This document shows, one piece after another, positions 1 to 6,018 of a stretch of 11,589 nucleotides of DNA. The position numbers and the translations under genes were made by a program. The notes under the pieces are model-generated. The model was not told the origin of the DNA and did no database searches. It saw nothing but the letters and a program-made list of their open reading frames with translations. The stretch covers positions 1 through 11,589 of the forward strand of contig NZ_JBLKSS010000052.1 in assembly GCF_047607725.1 (NCBI RefSeq). Direction: 5' to 3'. This DNA is from JBLKSS01 sp047607725 (lineage in GTDB: Bacteria; Pseudomonadota; Gammaproteobacteria; Enterobacterales; Enterobacteriaceae). Each line of letters begins with the position of its first letter. Positions within the stretch are counted from its first letter, which is position 1.

Positions 1-137
1 TGGAGCCGGAAGCGTATCTGCGCCATGTGCTGGCGATTATCGCGGATCATCCCATCAACAAAATCAAAGAGCTCCTGCCGTGGAACCTCACCATCCCTGC
101 TGAATAACTGTCAATACGGCGCTGGGCGTACGCTTAC
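1..137 (+). mobile_element. IS66-family insertion sequence, 3' end only
   Basis: This is the right end of an insertion sequence whose remainder lies left of the window. It holds the last 34 codons of the transposase (3-107), then a 30-bp tail ending in GCGTACGCTTAC at 137. Read inward, the end is GTAAGCGTACGCCC; the GTAA start is the hallmark of IS66-family termini. The element sits inside yniB, whose frame resumes at 138. IS66 elements usually make 8-bp target duplications, but the left flank is outside the window, so this cannot be tested here. Confidence 0.85.
3..107 (+). CDS. IS66-family transposase (TnpC), C-terminal fragment
   Basis: The frame is open from the window edge and ends at TAA 105-107. 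The visible residues begin EPEAYLRHVLAIIADHPIN and end ELLPWNLTIPAE. This is the typical end of the IS66 transposase C-terminal domain, in which a short helix is followed by a hydrophilic linker and a conserved LLPWN motif. The catalytic DDE domain is not in the window, so whether the copy is active cannot be judged. The stop codon lies 30 bp from the element end, as expected for the last gene of an IS66 element. Confidence 0.85.
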   Translation, partial: EPEAYLRHVLAIIADHPINKIKELLPWNLTIPAE

Positions 138-439
138 GTCTTTTTGCCAGCCCGAATTTGCTGTTTTGGCTTATTTATATTTTGGTGTTCGTCGGACTGG
201 CGCTGCAGGCGTCGGGCGCACGTATGTCGCGGCAGGTGAAGCACGTGCGCGAAGGCGTGGAAGATCAAATGGTGCTGGAACAGGCGCGCGGCGACAGCGG
301 CATTAGCCGCGCCCAGCTGGAACAGCGTATTGTCATGCCGCGCCATACCATTTTGCTGCAATTTTTCCCGCTGTATATCCTGCCGGTGATTATTGTGGTG
401 GCGGGGTATTTCGCCTTCAAACTACTGGGGATGCTCTAA
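138..439 (+). pseudogene. yniB: YniB-like inner-membrane protein, 5' truncated by IS66
   Basis: The frame runs from the IS66 junction to TAA 437-439, giving about 99 residues. The segments FWLIYILVFVGLALQ, SGARMSRQ, REGVEDQ and FFPLYILPVIIVVAGYFAF line up with the C-terminal half of E. coli YniB, a ~178-residue membrane protein of unknown function. Two hydrophobic segments are visible, near the start (about residues 7-20) and at the end (about residues 74-95), separated by a charged loop. The N-terminal ~80 residues are missing because the element is inserted at 137/138. A TTG at 158 could formally start translation, but the product would lack half the protein, so this is a pseudogene. Its stop overlaps the end of yniA by 4 bp, convergent as in E. 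coli. Confidence 0.85.
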
Positions 440-1306
440 TCGCCGGCACCGGCGGCGAGCACGCTGTCGAGCGCGGCAGCCGCCGCCGGAACACGCTCTC
501 CCCCAAATAAAATGGCGTCTTTTAACCGGTAATAAAGTTGATAGACCGGCTGGCGGCGCACGAAATCTTTGTCCAGCGGCCAGACGCTCTGGTAGCCGTC
601 ATAGATTTGCGGCGGCATTTGGCTAAACAGCGGTAACGTGGCCAAATCACATTCACGATCGCCCCAGTAGCTGGCGGGATCGAAAAGAAAACCGCCTTGG
701 TCGCTGTTGGCGCAATTATCCGGCCAAAGGTCGCCGTGCTGGAGGGACGGTTGCAGCTGGTGATCGTGCAGCCGCTGTTCGACCCTATCAATAAGCGTAT
801 CAATATCGCCAAACACCAGCCACTTTTCCGCCGCCAACTGCAATTGCCAGCCGATGCGCTGCTCGGCGAAAAAGCGCGCCCAGCGGCGCTGTCAGGCGTT
901 CGGCTGCGGCAGGGTGGAAAGATCGTTGTCAAAATCCAATCCGAATTGCGGCTGTTCGCTCCATTGGTGCAAACGGGCCAGCTGTTGCCCGAAGCGCCAG
1001 GCGCCGTGGGCGTCAAAAGGGCGTGGCGGCAGGTACTCCAACAGCAGGAAGCTACTCTCCCGCGCGCTGTCGACGCCGTAGACCTGAGGCACGCGCACGG
1101 TCTTGCTGCGCGCCAAAAGCGGGCTGGTCCGCTTCATCGGCAAACTTCTGCAGCAGTTCATGACCGTCGCTTTTGACAAAAATGTGATGAGCGCCGTAAT
1201 GGAGATACCAGGCGGTATGCAGTTCGCCGCCGGGTAATTCACACCGTTCCGAAATTTCATGCTCGTCCAGGGTTTCTGCCAGCAGAGTGCTTATGGCGTG
1301 CCACAT
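436..1306 (-). pseudogene. yniA: YniA, fructosamine/ketosamine kinase-family protein, frameshift plus nonsense
   Basis: This is a fructosamine-3-kinase-family protein (aminoglycoside phosphotransferase fold), close to E. coli YniA over its full ~290 residues. Landmarks include MWHAISTLL at the start, the substrate-side motif ARLHQWSEQPQFGLDFDN, the catalytic loop HGDLWPDNC, the metal-binding FDPASYWGDRECDL, and YDGYQSVWPLDKDF. Two lesions break it. A frameshift lies near 1118-1125, within ADQP / LLARSKTV. A TGA at 892-894 falls where E. coli has the Trp of PQPNTWQRRW, and the frame continues correctly past that stop. The start at 1306 (MW) is preferred to ATG 1310-1312 because the AGGGGG ribosome binding site is 9 nt upstream. 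The family phosphorylates ketosamines; the exact YniA substrate is uncertain. No function is expected from this copy. Confidence 0.9.
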
Positions 1307-2100
1307 TGTCATTTCCCCCTAAAGTCGCCGTGCCGTTTAAGGTTTGGATCGCTGTGATGACAACTGTCTGACTGCCGTGCTCAGATTGGCGCCGTACACA
1401 TGATATCAGCGCAGGTGGGTTAGCGCGGACGCAATCTGGAAAAGCAGAAATGATGCGGGCAGGCGTCGCCCGGCGTGCCGCCGATCATAAGCGGAACATA
1501 GGAATGAGTGTTATTGTAAAATTGTTCAATGTCAACTGTTTATTGTTCTGCGGGATGCGCGCTCGCCCTTGTGGCCAGCAGGCGCTTTATGCGCTTTTAC
1601 ACCGTCAGGTGGTCGCGTAACCATGCGGCTTGCGCGGGCCGTCATCGTCGTTGCAGAGAGGCGGGGCACGGACGTCCTGGCATCGCTGGGAAGAGGCGGT
1701 GTCGCTTTAGCCCAGCGGATTACCGTTTGCCGCCACCCGCTTATGCCGTTGTGCATCTGCCCCGGGCATGCCTCAAAAATGTGCAAAACCGGCGCAAGTG
1801 ACATTTTTTTACTTTTTTGCGGCAGAAATAAAATCATCAGCGCAATCAAGGCTCAAAAGCATGAGCCAGGTAAAATCATGAAATAGCAAGGTGTTATAGT
1901 CTTATTTTAACGATTGAAAACGGTGCGCATCGGTAAAATAAAGATTTTTTTGGTGAAGAAAAGATGACATCTGCCGTTCTCGACACCAAAAATGTGATGC
2001 ATGTTAGAAATAACCATCGAAATAAGACGCAAATGGGGATCTAGACCCTATTCTTTGAAGTGAAATAGGTGTAAGATTATTCTTAAAGATGCAAACCTAG
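1307..2100. other. Gene-poor region upstream of yniA
   Basis: I recognise no gene here. Overlapping frames of 90-105 codons exist on both strands between 1529 and 1886, but none looks like a known family and all are rich in Arg, Ala and Pro, as expected from chance frames in GC-rich DNA. The part from about 1880 to 2100 is distinctly AT-rich, with several T and A runs, and looks more like regulatory DNA. It includes a 6-bp stem (CCTATT/AATAGG) near 2047-2070. The yniA promoter should lie at the left of this block, but I cannot assign its boxes with confidence. Confidence 0.5.
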
Positions 2101-2112
2101 TGTGAGGTAATT

Positions 2113-2160
2113 ATGGAAGACTTCTACAAATGGACGCTGCAAAGTATCATACTGAATTAG
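2113..2160 (+). CDS. Very short reading frame (15 codons) with good RBS; unidentified
   Basis: The frame starts ATG 2113 and reads MEDFYKWTLQSIILN before TAG 2158-2160. A GTGAGG ribosome binding site lies 5 nt upstream, much better than chance, and a strong terminator follows about 75 nt after the stop. It may be a leader peptide, a small membrane protein gene broken early, or the 5' part of a small RNA. After the stop, another frame encodes a hydrophobic run (MAFWVAVISAML, from 2162), which would suit a frameshifted small membrane protein. I do not recognise the peptide. Confidence 0.35.
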   Translation: MEDFYKWTLQSIILN

Positions 2161-2233
2161 TATGGCATTCTGGGTTGCGGTCATCAGCGCAATGCTCTGA
2201 TTCCCTCGCCGGCCAGTAACCAATTTCATACAA

Positions 2234-2261
2234 AAACCCGTTTCGGCGGGTTTGTTATTTT
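2234..2261 (+). terminator. Rho-independent terminator, possibly bidirectional
   Basis: A 7-bp stem AAACCCG (2234-2240) pairs with CGGGTTT (2247-2253) around the loop TTTCGG, followed by TTTGTTATTTT. An A-run precedes the stem, so the reverse strand also ends in a T-rich tail and the site could work both ways. It would end a transcript covering the short frame at 2113. Confidence 0.8.
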
Positions 2262-3157
2262 AGGCATACGACAAAATATTTTTACTTGACATGCAAATTA
2301 ATTTTAAACCCTCTTATCTAACTTCCCGCTGGACCCCGGCTCGCACCACAAGCCAGACGCTGTCTAACGCTAAAAGCCCCGTCCAGCCCGGCGTTGGCGC
2401 GAAGGTGTATCGGCGTGCTTGGTCGCTCTGCCTGCCAGGCGTCACGGCGCCGATAATGCGTAAATAGGATCCTAGACGCCCCCCGTCCCCGTGACAGGCT
2501 AACAGGTATTACCAGTGCATGGTGGTATGGTGCTCTCCTCTTCAGCTTGCTCTGGACGGCTGGACCTGTCGTGAGTCGTCTCGCCAGGCGACGCCACGCG
2601 TCCGTGCCGCCTTTATGGCGCGTGAACGAAAGGGAGATCTTCTATACAAGGAAAGCAGAAAAGGGTCATGCCGCTGCACTGGCTGGTAAAATTGGCCGCC
2701 ATGACCTCGTACGATATCCAGGCTTCACCCCTCGCTCGACCCTCGTTTGATTCTCCACTGGCACCGCATGCGCAGCATCAACCGTTTTTCTCTTCGCCAA
2801 CCCGGGGGCAGACGGCGGTGGGCGCCGTCGTCGAGCGATCGACGATGCCGCACGAATTCCCCCGTGTTGTTTTGCGGTGCGTGACGCTGGACGGGCGGGA
2901 CGCCCTACCGTCCTAGGTGCCGTTACAGCGGCTGGCGAATCAGGCGGTCGGCCAGTGTCTGCGCGCGGTGTCGGGGGATAATTGCGCATCGCGTTGGCGC
3001 ACTCGGCGTCTTCCGACCGCCCGATCGGGACAGGCTGGCACCAGCCAGCGACGCCCGACGGCATGCGGCCGACAGCGGCGTGAGGGCCGGTGGCGTCCTG
3101 CCTGCCATGGGCGTCGTGTCGGCAGGGCGTCGGATGAGCTGTTCGCGCTACCCGCCG
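2262..3157. other. Gene-free, apparently decayed region
   Basis: Nothing recognisable is encoded here. The longest frames (2547-2750, 2668-2916 and 2917-3195 on plus; 2666-3064 on minus) overlap one another, lack convincing ribosome binding sites and have Arg/Pro/Ala-rich composition without family motifs. The left edge (2270-2330) is AT-rich and contains TTGACA at about 2286, but no good -10 box lies at the right distance. The block is probably eroded former coding sequence, which is typical of a decaying genome; I could not identify the ancestor. Confidence 0.5.
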
Positions 3158-3996
3158 TTACGCCGGCAGGGCGGTGTGTGATGCATCGGCGATAAAGGCC
3201 GCGATGCGCTGCCGGTCGGTTTCCGACACGGGAATATAGACAATCAAGCTCAGGTCCGGCCTGGCGTCCACGGCAAAGGGCGAAAATTCCAGGGTAATGG
3301 CCCCCAATTGCGGATGGCGCAAGTGTTTAACGCCATTACCGTCCGTCCGCACGTCCTCATCGCGCCACATCGAGGCAAATTCAGGACTGGCCTGACTCAG
3401 CTCCGCCACCAGACGCTCTACCTCGGCGTCCGCGCCGGCTCGGGCCGCGTCTCGGCGAAAAGAGGCCACGACCAGCCGGGCCACGGATTGCCAATCCCCC
3501 TGTACCGCGCGCATGCGCGGCTCGCAAAACATCAGACGCAGAAAATATTGCGCTCGGTGGGCGCAAGCTGGCTGTAATCGGTGAACACCGCGGCGGCGCG
3601 ATTCCAGGCGATAACGTCCCAGGGGGCGGTCCGCACGATGGCCGGGGTATCGGTAAAGACATCCAGTACGCGCTGCAAACGCGGCGTGATGGCATCGCAG
3701 GCGCTGTAGCGCACCTCGGGCAGACGGCCGAGGCCGAGTAAAAACAGATGCTCGCGCTCGGCTTCCGTCAACATCAGCGCTTGCGCTAACCGATCCAGCA
3801 CCGCCACGAACGGTCTTCCGCCGCGCCCCTGCTCCAGCCAGGTGTACCAGGTTGCGCTGATATGGGCGAGCTGCGCGACTTCTTCGCGTCGCAGCCCTTG
3901 GGTACGCCGGCGGCCGCCATCATAACCGAAGGCGCCGGGATCGAGTTTGGTGCGCCGTTGGCGTAGATAGGCGCCGCACATTGCCCTGGGGCGCAT
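3158..3996 (-). pseudogene. MmyB-like XRE-family transcriptional regulator, frameshifted
   Basis: This is a helix-turn-helix regulator of the MmyB type: an XRE-like DNA-binding domain plus a C-terminal MmyB-like ligand-binding domain. The N-terminal part has the family signature GLRREEVAQLA, then ISATWYTWLEQGRG (about residues 34-60), then AEREHLFLLGLG. The second domain shows TPAIVRTAPWDVIAWNRAAA, the NIF motif, MFCEPRMR, DWQSVARLVVASFRRDA, SPEFASMWRDEDV, LRHPQLGAITLEF and a hydrophobic end. The frame breaks between ERNIF and RLMFCEP (about 3536-3545): reading straight on gives a TGA at 3532-3534, whereas removing two bases or adding one restores the family sequence. Joined, the protein would be ~279 residues, normal for the family. 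Such genes often lie divergent to the oxidoreductase they control, as here. An assembly error is possible. Confidence 0.85.
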
Positions 3997-4010
3997 GGAA
4001 GCTCCCTATT

Positions 4011-4038
4011 AGTGACTTTATACCCGTATAAAGTGACT
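4011..4038. promoter_or_regulatory. Palindromic operator candidate between regulator and SDR gene
   Basis: A perfect inverted repeat CTTTATAC (4016-4023) / GTATAAAG (4026-4033) with a 2-bp spacer is flanked by a direct repeat AGTGACT (4011-4017 and 4032-4038). It lies just upstream of both the MmyB-like regulator start (3996) and the -35 box of the SDR promoter. This is the expected position for the regulator's own binding site, controlling both divergent genes. The assignment to this regulator is inferred from position. Confidence 0.6.
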
Positions 4039-4040
4039 AC

Positions 4041-4069
4041 TTTAACAGGATATCGCGGCTGGCTACAAT
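4041..4069 (+). promoter_or_regulatory. Sigma-70 promoter candidate for the SDR gene
   Basis: TTTAAC (-35, 4041-4046) and TACAAT (-10, 4064-4069) are separated by 17 bp. Transcription would begin near 4076, about 25 nt before the SDR start codon. The -35 box begins 3 bp after the operator repeat, so a bound regulator would overlap polymerase. Confidence 0.55.
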
Positions 4070-4101
4070 GCCTGCTCGACAGAGATAGCGGGAGATAACC
4101 C

Positions 4102-4335
4102 ATGAAAGTATTTGTGACAGGCGCCACCGGCTGGGTAGGCTCGGCGATCGTGGCAGAATTGATCCATTCAGGGCATCAGGTGACCGGGCTGGTGTGCTCT
4201 AGCGATAAAGCGGCGGCGCTGACGGCCAGCGGTGCCGTAGCGCTGCACGGCACGCTTGACGATCTTGACCTGCTACGCTGCGCCGCATCAGAGGCTGATG
4301 CGGTCGTCCATACCGCATTTAATCACGATTTTTCC
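4102..4335 (+). pseudogene. NAD-dependent epimerase/SDR-family protein, 3' truncated by a small mobile element
   Basis: The N-terminal 78 residues of an atypical short-chain dehydrogenase (NAD-dependent epimerase type) remain. The Rossmann motif TGATGWVG (residues 6-13) follows the first beta strand. SGHQVTGLV gives the second strand, GTLDDLDLL the acidic segment, and ADAVVHTAFNHDFS the strand with the family's HTAFNHDF motif. A GGGAG ribosome binding site lies 7 nt before ATG 4102. The frame runs into the element at 4336 and stops at 4360-4362 after eight foreign residues (VSAPWRTS). Full-length proteins are about 290 residues, so the catalytic Tyr-x-x-x-Lys region is lost. I see no remainder beyond the element. 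The context suggests it was the target of the divergent MmyB-like regulator; its substrate is unknown. Confidence 0.85.
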
Positions 4336-4383
4336 GTAAGTGCCCCGTGGAGGACGTCTTGAATTATTGGTGGGTTTGTTGTA
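4336..4383 (+). repeat. Left terminal inverted repeat of element copy A
   Basis: 48 bp, starting GTAAGTGCCCCGTGG and ending GGGTTTGTTGTA. It is inverted relative to 4613-4660, with mismatches only at repeat positions 6 (T/C) and 17 (G/A). Confidence 0.9.
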
Positions 4384-4489
4384 TGAGACAGTAAACCTAC
4401 GTTGCACGCTTATGCTCATTATATTGATTTTAATAACTTTTATTTCCATCCCGGTTTGAGTGATATGAAATTAGTGGTTCTGAAGTTTG

Positions 4490-4525
4490 TGATAGTGTCC
4501 ATTAAAATTTAAGTGGACACTATCA
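4490..4525. repeat. Inverted repeat inside the element (hairpin)
   Basis: TGATAGTGTCCA (4490-4501) and TGGACACTATCA (4514-4525) are perfect 12-bp inverted copies around an AT-rich 12-bp centre that can partly pair too. The structure could be a joint between two element ends, a remnant of a nested insertion, or an RNA hairpin. The second element copy runs into the same palindrome at the window end (11570-11589). Confidence 0.8.
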
Positions 4526-4612
4526 TCGCCGGATTATCCATGATCTGACAGCCGTCCCTTATAGGATGCGGGTTCACTAGGCATCGTAGTGGAACATATT
4601 CTTACCGGGCCG

Positions 4613-4660
4613 TACAACAAACCCACCAATAATTCAAGACGTCTTCCACGGGGCGCTTAC
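4613..4660 (-). repeat. Right terminal inverted repeat of element copy A
   Basis: 48 bp, the inverted partner of 4336-4383. Read from outside inward it starts GTAAGCGCCCCGTGG. Its outer tip lies 28 bp downstream of the mscS stop codon. Confidence 0.9.
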
Positions 4661-4688
4661 ACCGCGCGCATCATACCGTCAACCCGGT

Positions 4689-5657
4689 TCAGGCCGGCTT
4701 ACCGGTATCGGCGTCCGGCTGCGATTGCACCTGCTGGCTCTCTTCGGCAGCACGGGAGACGTCCGAAGAGGTCGCGGTATTGGCGGTTTGCTGCTCCTGC
4801 TCAGGCTGTGGCTTCGGCGTACGGTACAAATGCACATCCATCTGCGGATACGGGATGCCGATATTGTGCGCATCCAGCGCCACCTTGGCTTTCTCTAGCA
4901 GGTCGAAGGTGGCGTTTTGCTGATCGCTGCGCGGCACCCAGGTCCGCACCATGAAATCCAGCGAGGACGGGCCCAGCGCGTTTAACCGCACGGTCAGCCC
5001 CATGTCTTGGATCACCCGGCTATCGGCGACCAGGATATCGGTGATTATCTTCTTCACGACATCAATATCAGCATCATAGCTGACGCTGATGATGGTATCG
5101 ATTAACCGATTCGGCTCTTGAGAGAAGTTGGTGATATTGCCGGACAGGATCTTGCTGTTGGGCACCACCACAATCTTGCCATCGTAGGTTTTCAGCGTGG
5201 TGGAGAAAATCTGCACCACCAACACCGTGCCCGAAGTGCCGGCAAAATCCACATAGTCGCCAGCGTGGAAATGGCGGAAGGTGACCAACAGCATCCCTGC
5301 TGCAAAGTTGGACAAGGAGCCTTGCAGGGCAAGACCGATGGCCAAACCGGCGGCGCCGATGACGGCAATCACCGAGGTGGTCTGCACGCCTATACGGTTC
5401 AGGCCGGCGATAAGGGTGAAGATCACAATACCGTAGCGCAAAATCGCCGAGACAAAATCGGCCACCGTGGCGTCAATGTGCCGCGCCTTCATCATCCGAT
5501 TCAGGGTACGGGAGATAATCCGCGAGACCAGCAGACCGATAAATAGGATAATAATGGCGGCAACGATATTCACCGCGTAATGAATCAGCAATTCTTGATT
5601 ATTGACCAGCCAGTTACCGGCATGATTGATTTTATCTACAACGTCTATATCTTCCAT
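4689..5657 (-). CDS. mscS: Small-conductance mechanosensitive channel MscS
   Basis: This encodes the inner-membrane channel that opens under membrane tension and releases solutes during osmotic downshock; the channel is a heptamer. The 322-residue product begins MEDIDVVDKINHAGNWL, as in E. coli MscS. TM1 is at about 25-48, TM2 about 66-88 and TM3 about 95-127. TM3 contains the pore-lining Gly/Ala pattern GAAGLAIGLALQGSLSN, with Gln112-Gly113 conserved. The beta domain follows (AGTSGTVLVVQIFSTT, then DGKIVVVPNSKI), and then the alpha/beta domain ending PYPQMDV. ATG 5657 is chosen over the in-frame ATG at 5765 because it matches the family start. Unlike the 286-residue E. coli protein, it has a ~36-residue C-terminal tail rich in Gln, Glu, Ser and Thr. 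No terminator is visible in the 28 bp before the element at 4660. Confidence 0.95.
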   Translation of the reverse strand: MEDIDVVDKINHAGNWLVNNQELLIHYAVNIVAAIIILFIGLLVSRIISRTLNRMMKARHIDATVADFVSAILRYGIVIFTLIAGLNRIGVQTTSVIAVIGAAGLAIGLALQGSLSNFAAGMLLVTFRHFHAGDYVDFAGTSGTVLVVQIFSTTLKTYDGKIVVVPNSKILSGNITNFSQEPNRLIDTIISVSYDADIDVVKKIITDILVADSRVIQDMGLTVRLNALGPSSLDFMVRTWVPRSDQQNATFDLLEKAKVALDAHNIGIPYPQMDVHLYRTPKPQPEQEQQTANTATSSDVSRAAEESQQVQSQPDADTGKPA

Positions 5658-5724
5658 ATAGTTTCCCGCTCTGGTGTATAACAAAGGTCCGTCGGCCCGG
5701 GGCCGATGACAAGACAGTATTAAG

Positions 5725-5752
5725 CCTATACCGCAACGCCTCATCACGCCAA
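5725..5752 (-). promoter_or_regulatory. mscS promoter candidate
   Basis: On the minus strand TTGGCG (5752-5747) and TATAGG (5730-5725) are separated by 16 bp and lie ~70 nt before the mscS start. The match to sigma-70/sigma-S boxes is moderate. A separate mscS promoter would fit the long gap after fbaA. Confidence 0.3.
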
Positions 5753-5817
5753 CGGAATTAGCCAAGTCGGCAAAAAAATACCAGATGATTCATGAGGTTA
5801 ATCAGTCCAGAGATCGT

Positions 5818-5855
5818 CTTAAGCGCCACAGTGGCGCTGTCGTGGCTCGCTTAAG
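5818..5855. repeat. Nested inverted repeats (competing hairpins)
   Basis: CTTAAGCG (5818-5825) pairs with CGCTTAAG (5848-5855). Overlapping it, AGCGCCAC (5822-5829) pairs with GTGGCGCT (5831-5838). The two hairpins share bases, so only one can form at a time. The nearest T-run on the minus strand is ~40 nt further on, so this is not a classical terminator. Confidence 0.6.
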
Positions 5856-6018
5856 CGGGGTGTTGCCAAGCCCAGCCACGGACGTAAAATAACCACGCCA
5901 TCCAGAGGAGAGACGACTTTCCGGTGGATTGCACGGTTGATATCCGCCGCACCCGCGCCACGGCGGGAAGCAGACAAGCGGCACGCCGCGCTGCGCGCGG
6001 GGGTGCCCCGCCGGACGA

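Larger units (their letters stand above)
4336..4660. mobile_element. 325-bp MITE-like element with 48-bp terminal inverted repeats (copy A)
   Basis: The element begins GTAAGTGCCCCGTGGAGG and ends CCACGGGGCGCTTAC. Its outer 48 bp at each end are inverted copies with two mismatches. It encodes no transposase and no plausible protein. The interior contains a strong hairpin at 4490-4525. The tips read GTAAGYGCCCC, resembling the IS66-family terminus seen at 137 (GTAAGCG), so mobilisation in trans by an IS66 transposase is plausible but unproven. The 8-bp flanks (ATTTTTCC and ACCGCGCG) do not match, and the truncated SDR gene does not resume on the far side. A rearrangement therefore probably occurred at or next to this copy. 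A second copy starts at 11403. Confidence 0.85.
5658..6018. other. fbaA-mscS intergenic region
   Basis: No gene is seen in these 361 bp. In transcription order (minus strand) there is a GC-rich hairpin just after fbaA (GCGGGG/CCCCGC, 5997-6011) without a T-run, then a nested inverted-repeat cluster at 5818-5855, then a likely mscS promoter. The two hairpins may limit read-through or protect the pgk-fbaA transcript 3' end, but neither is a standard intrinsic terminator. Confidence 0.5.

Noticed and set aside
1529..1886. Frames of 90-105 codons on both strands
   Set aside because: No similarity I recognise, weak start context, and three overlapping candidates over the same DNA.
2547..3195. Several overlapping frames on both strands (67-132 codons)
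   Set aside because: Arg/Pro/Ala-rich composition, mutual overlap and no family motifs point to chance frames in GC-rich non-coding DNA.
5658..5765. Longer mscS start giving 36 additional N-terminal residues
   Set aside because: The ATG at 5657 matches the family N-terminus (MEDxxVVDxIN); the upstream stretch resembles promoter DNA.
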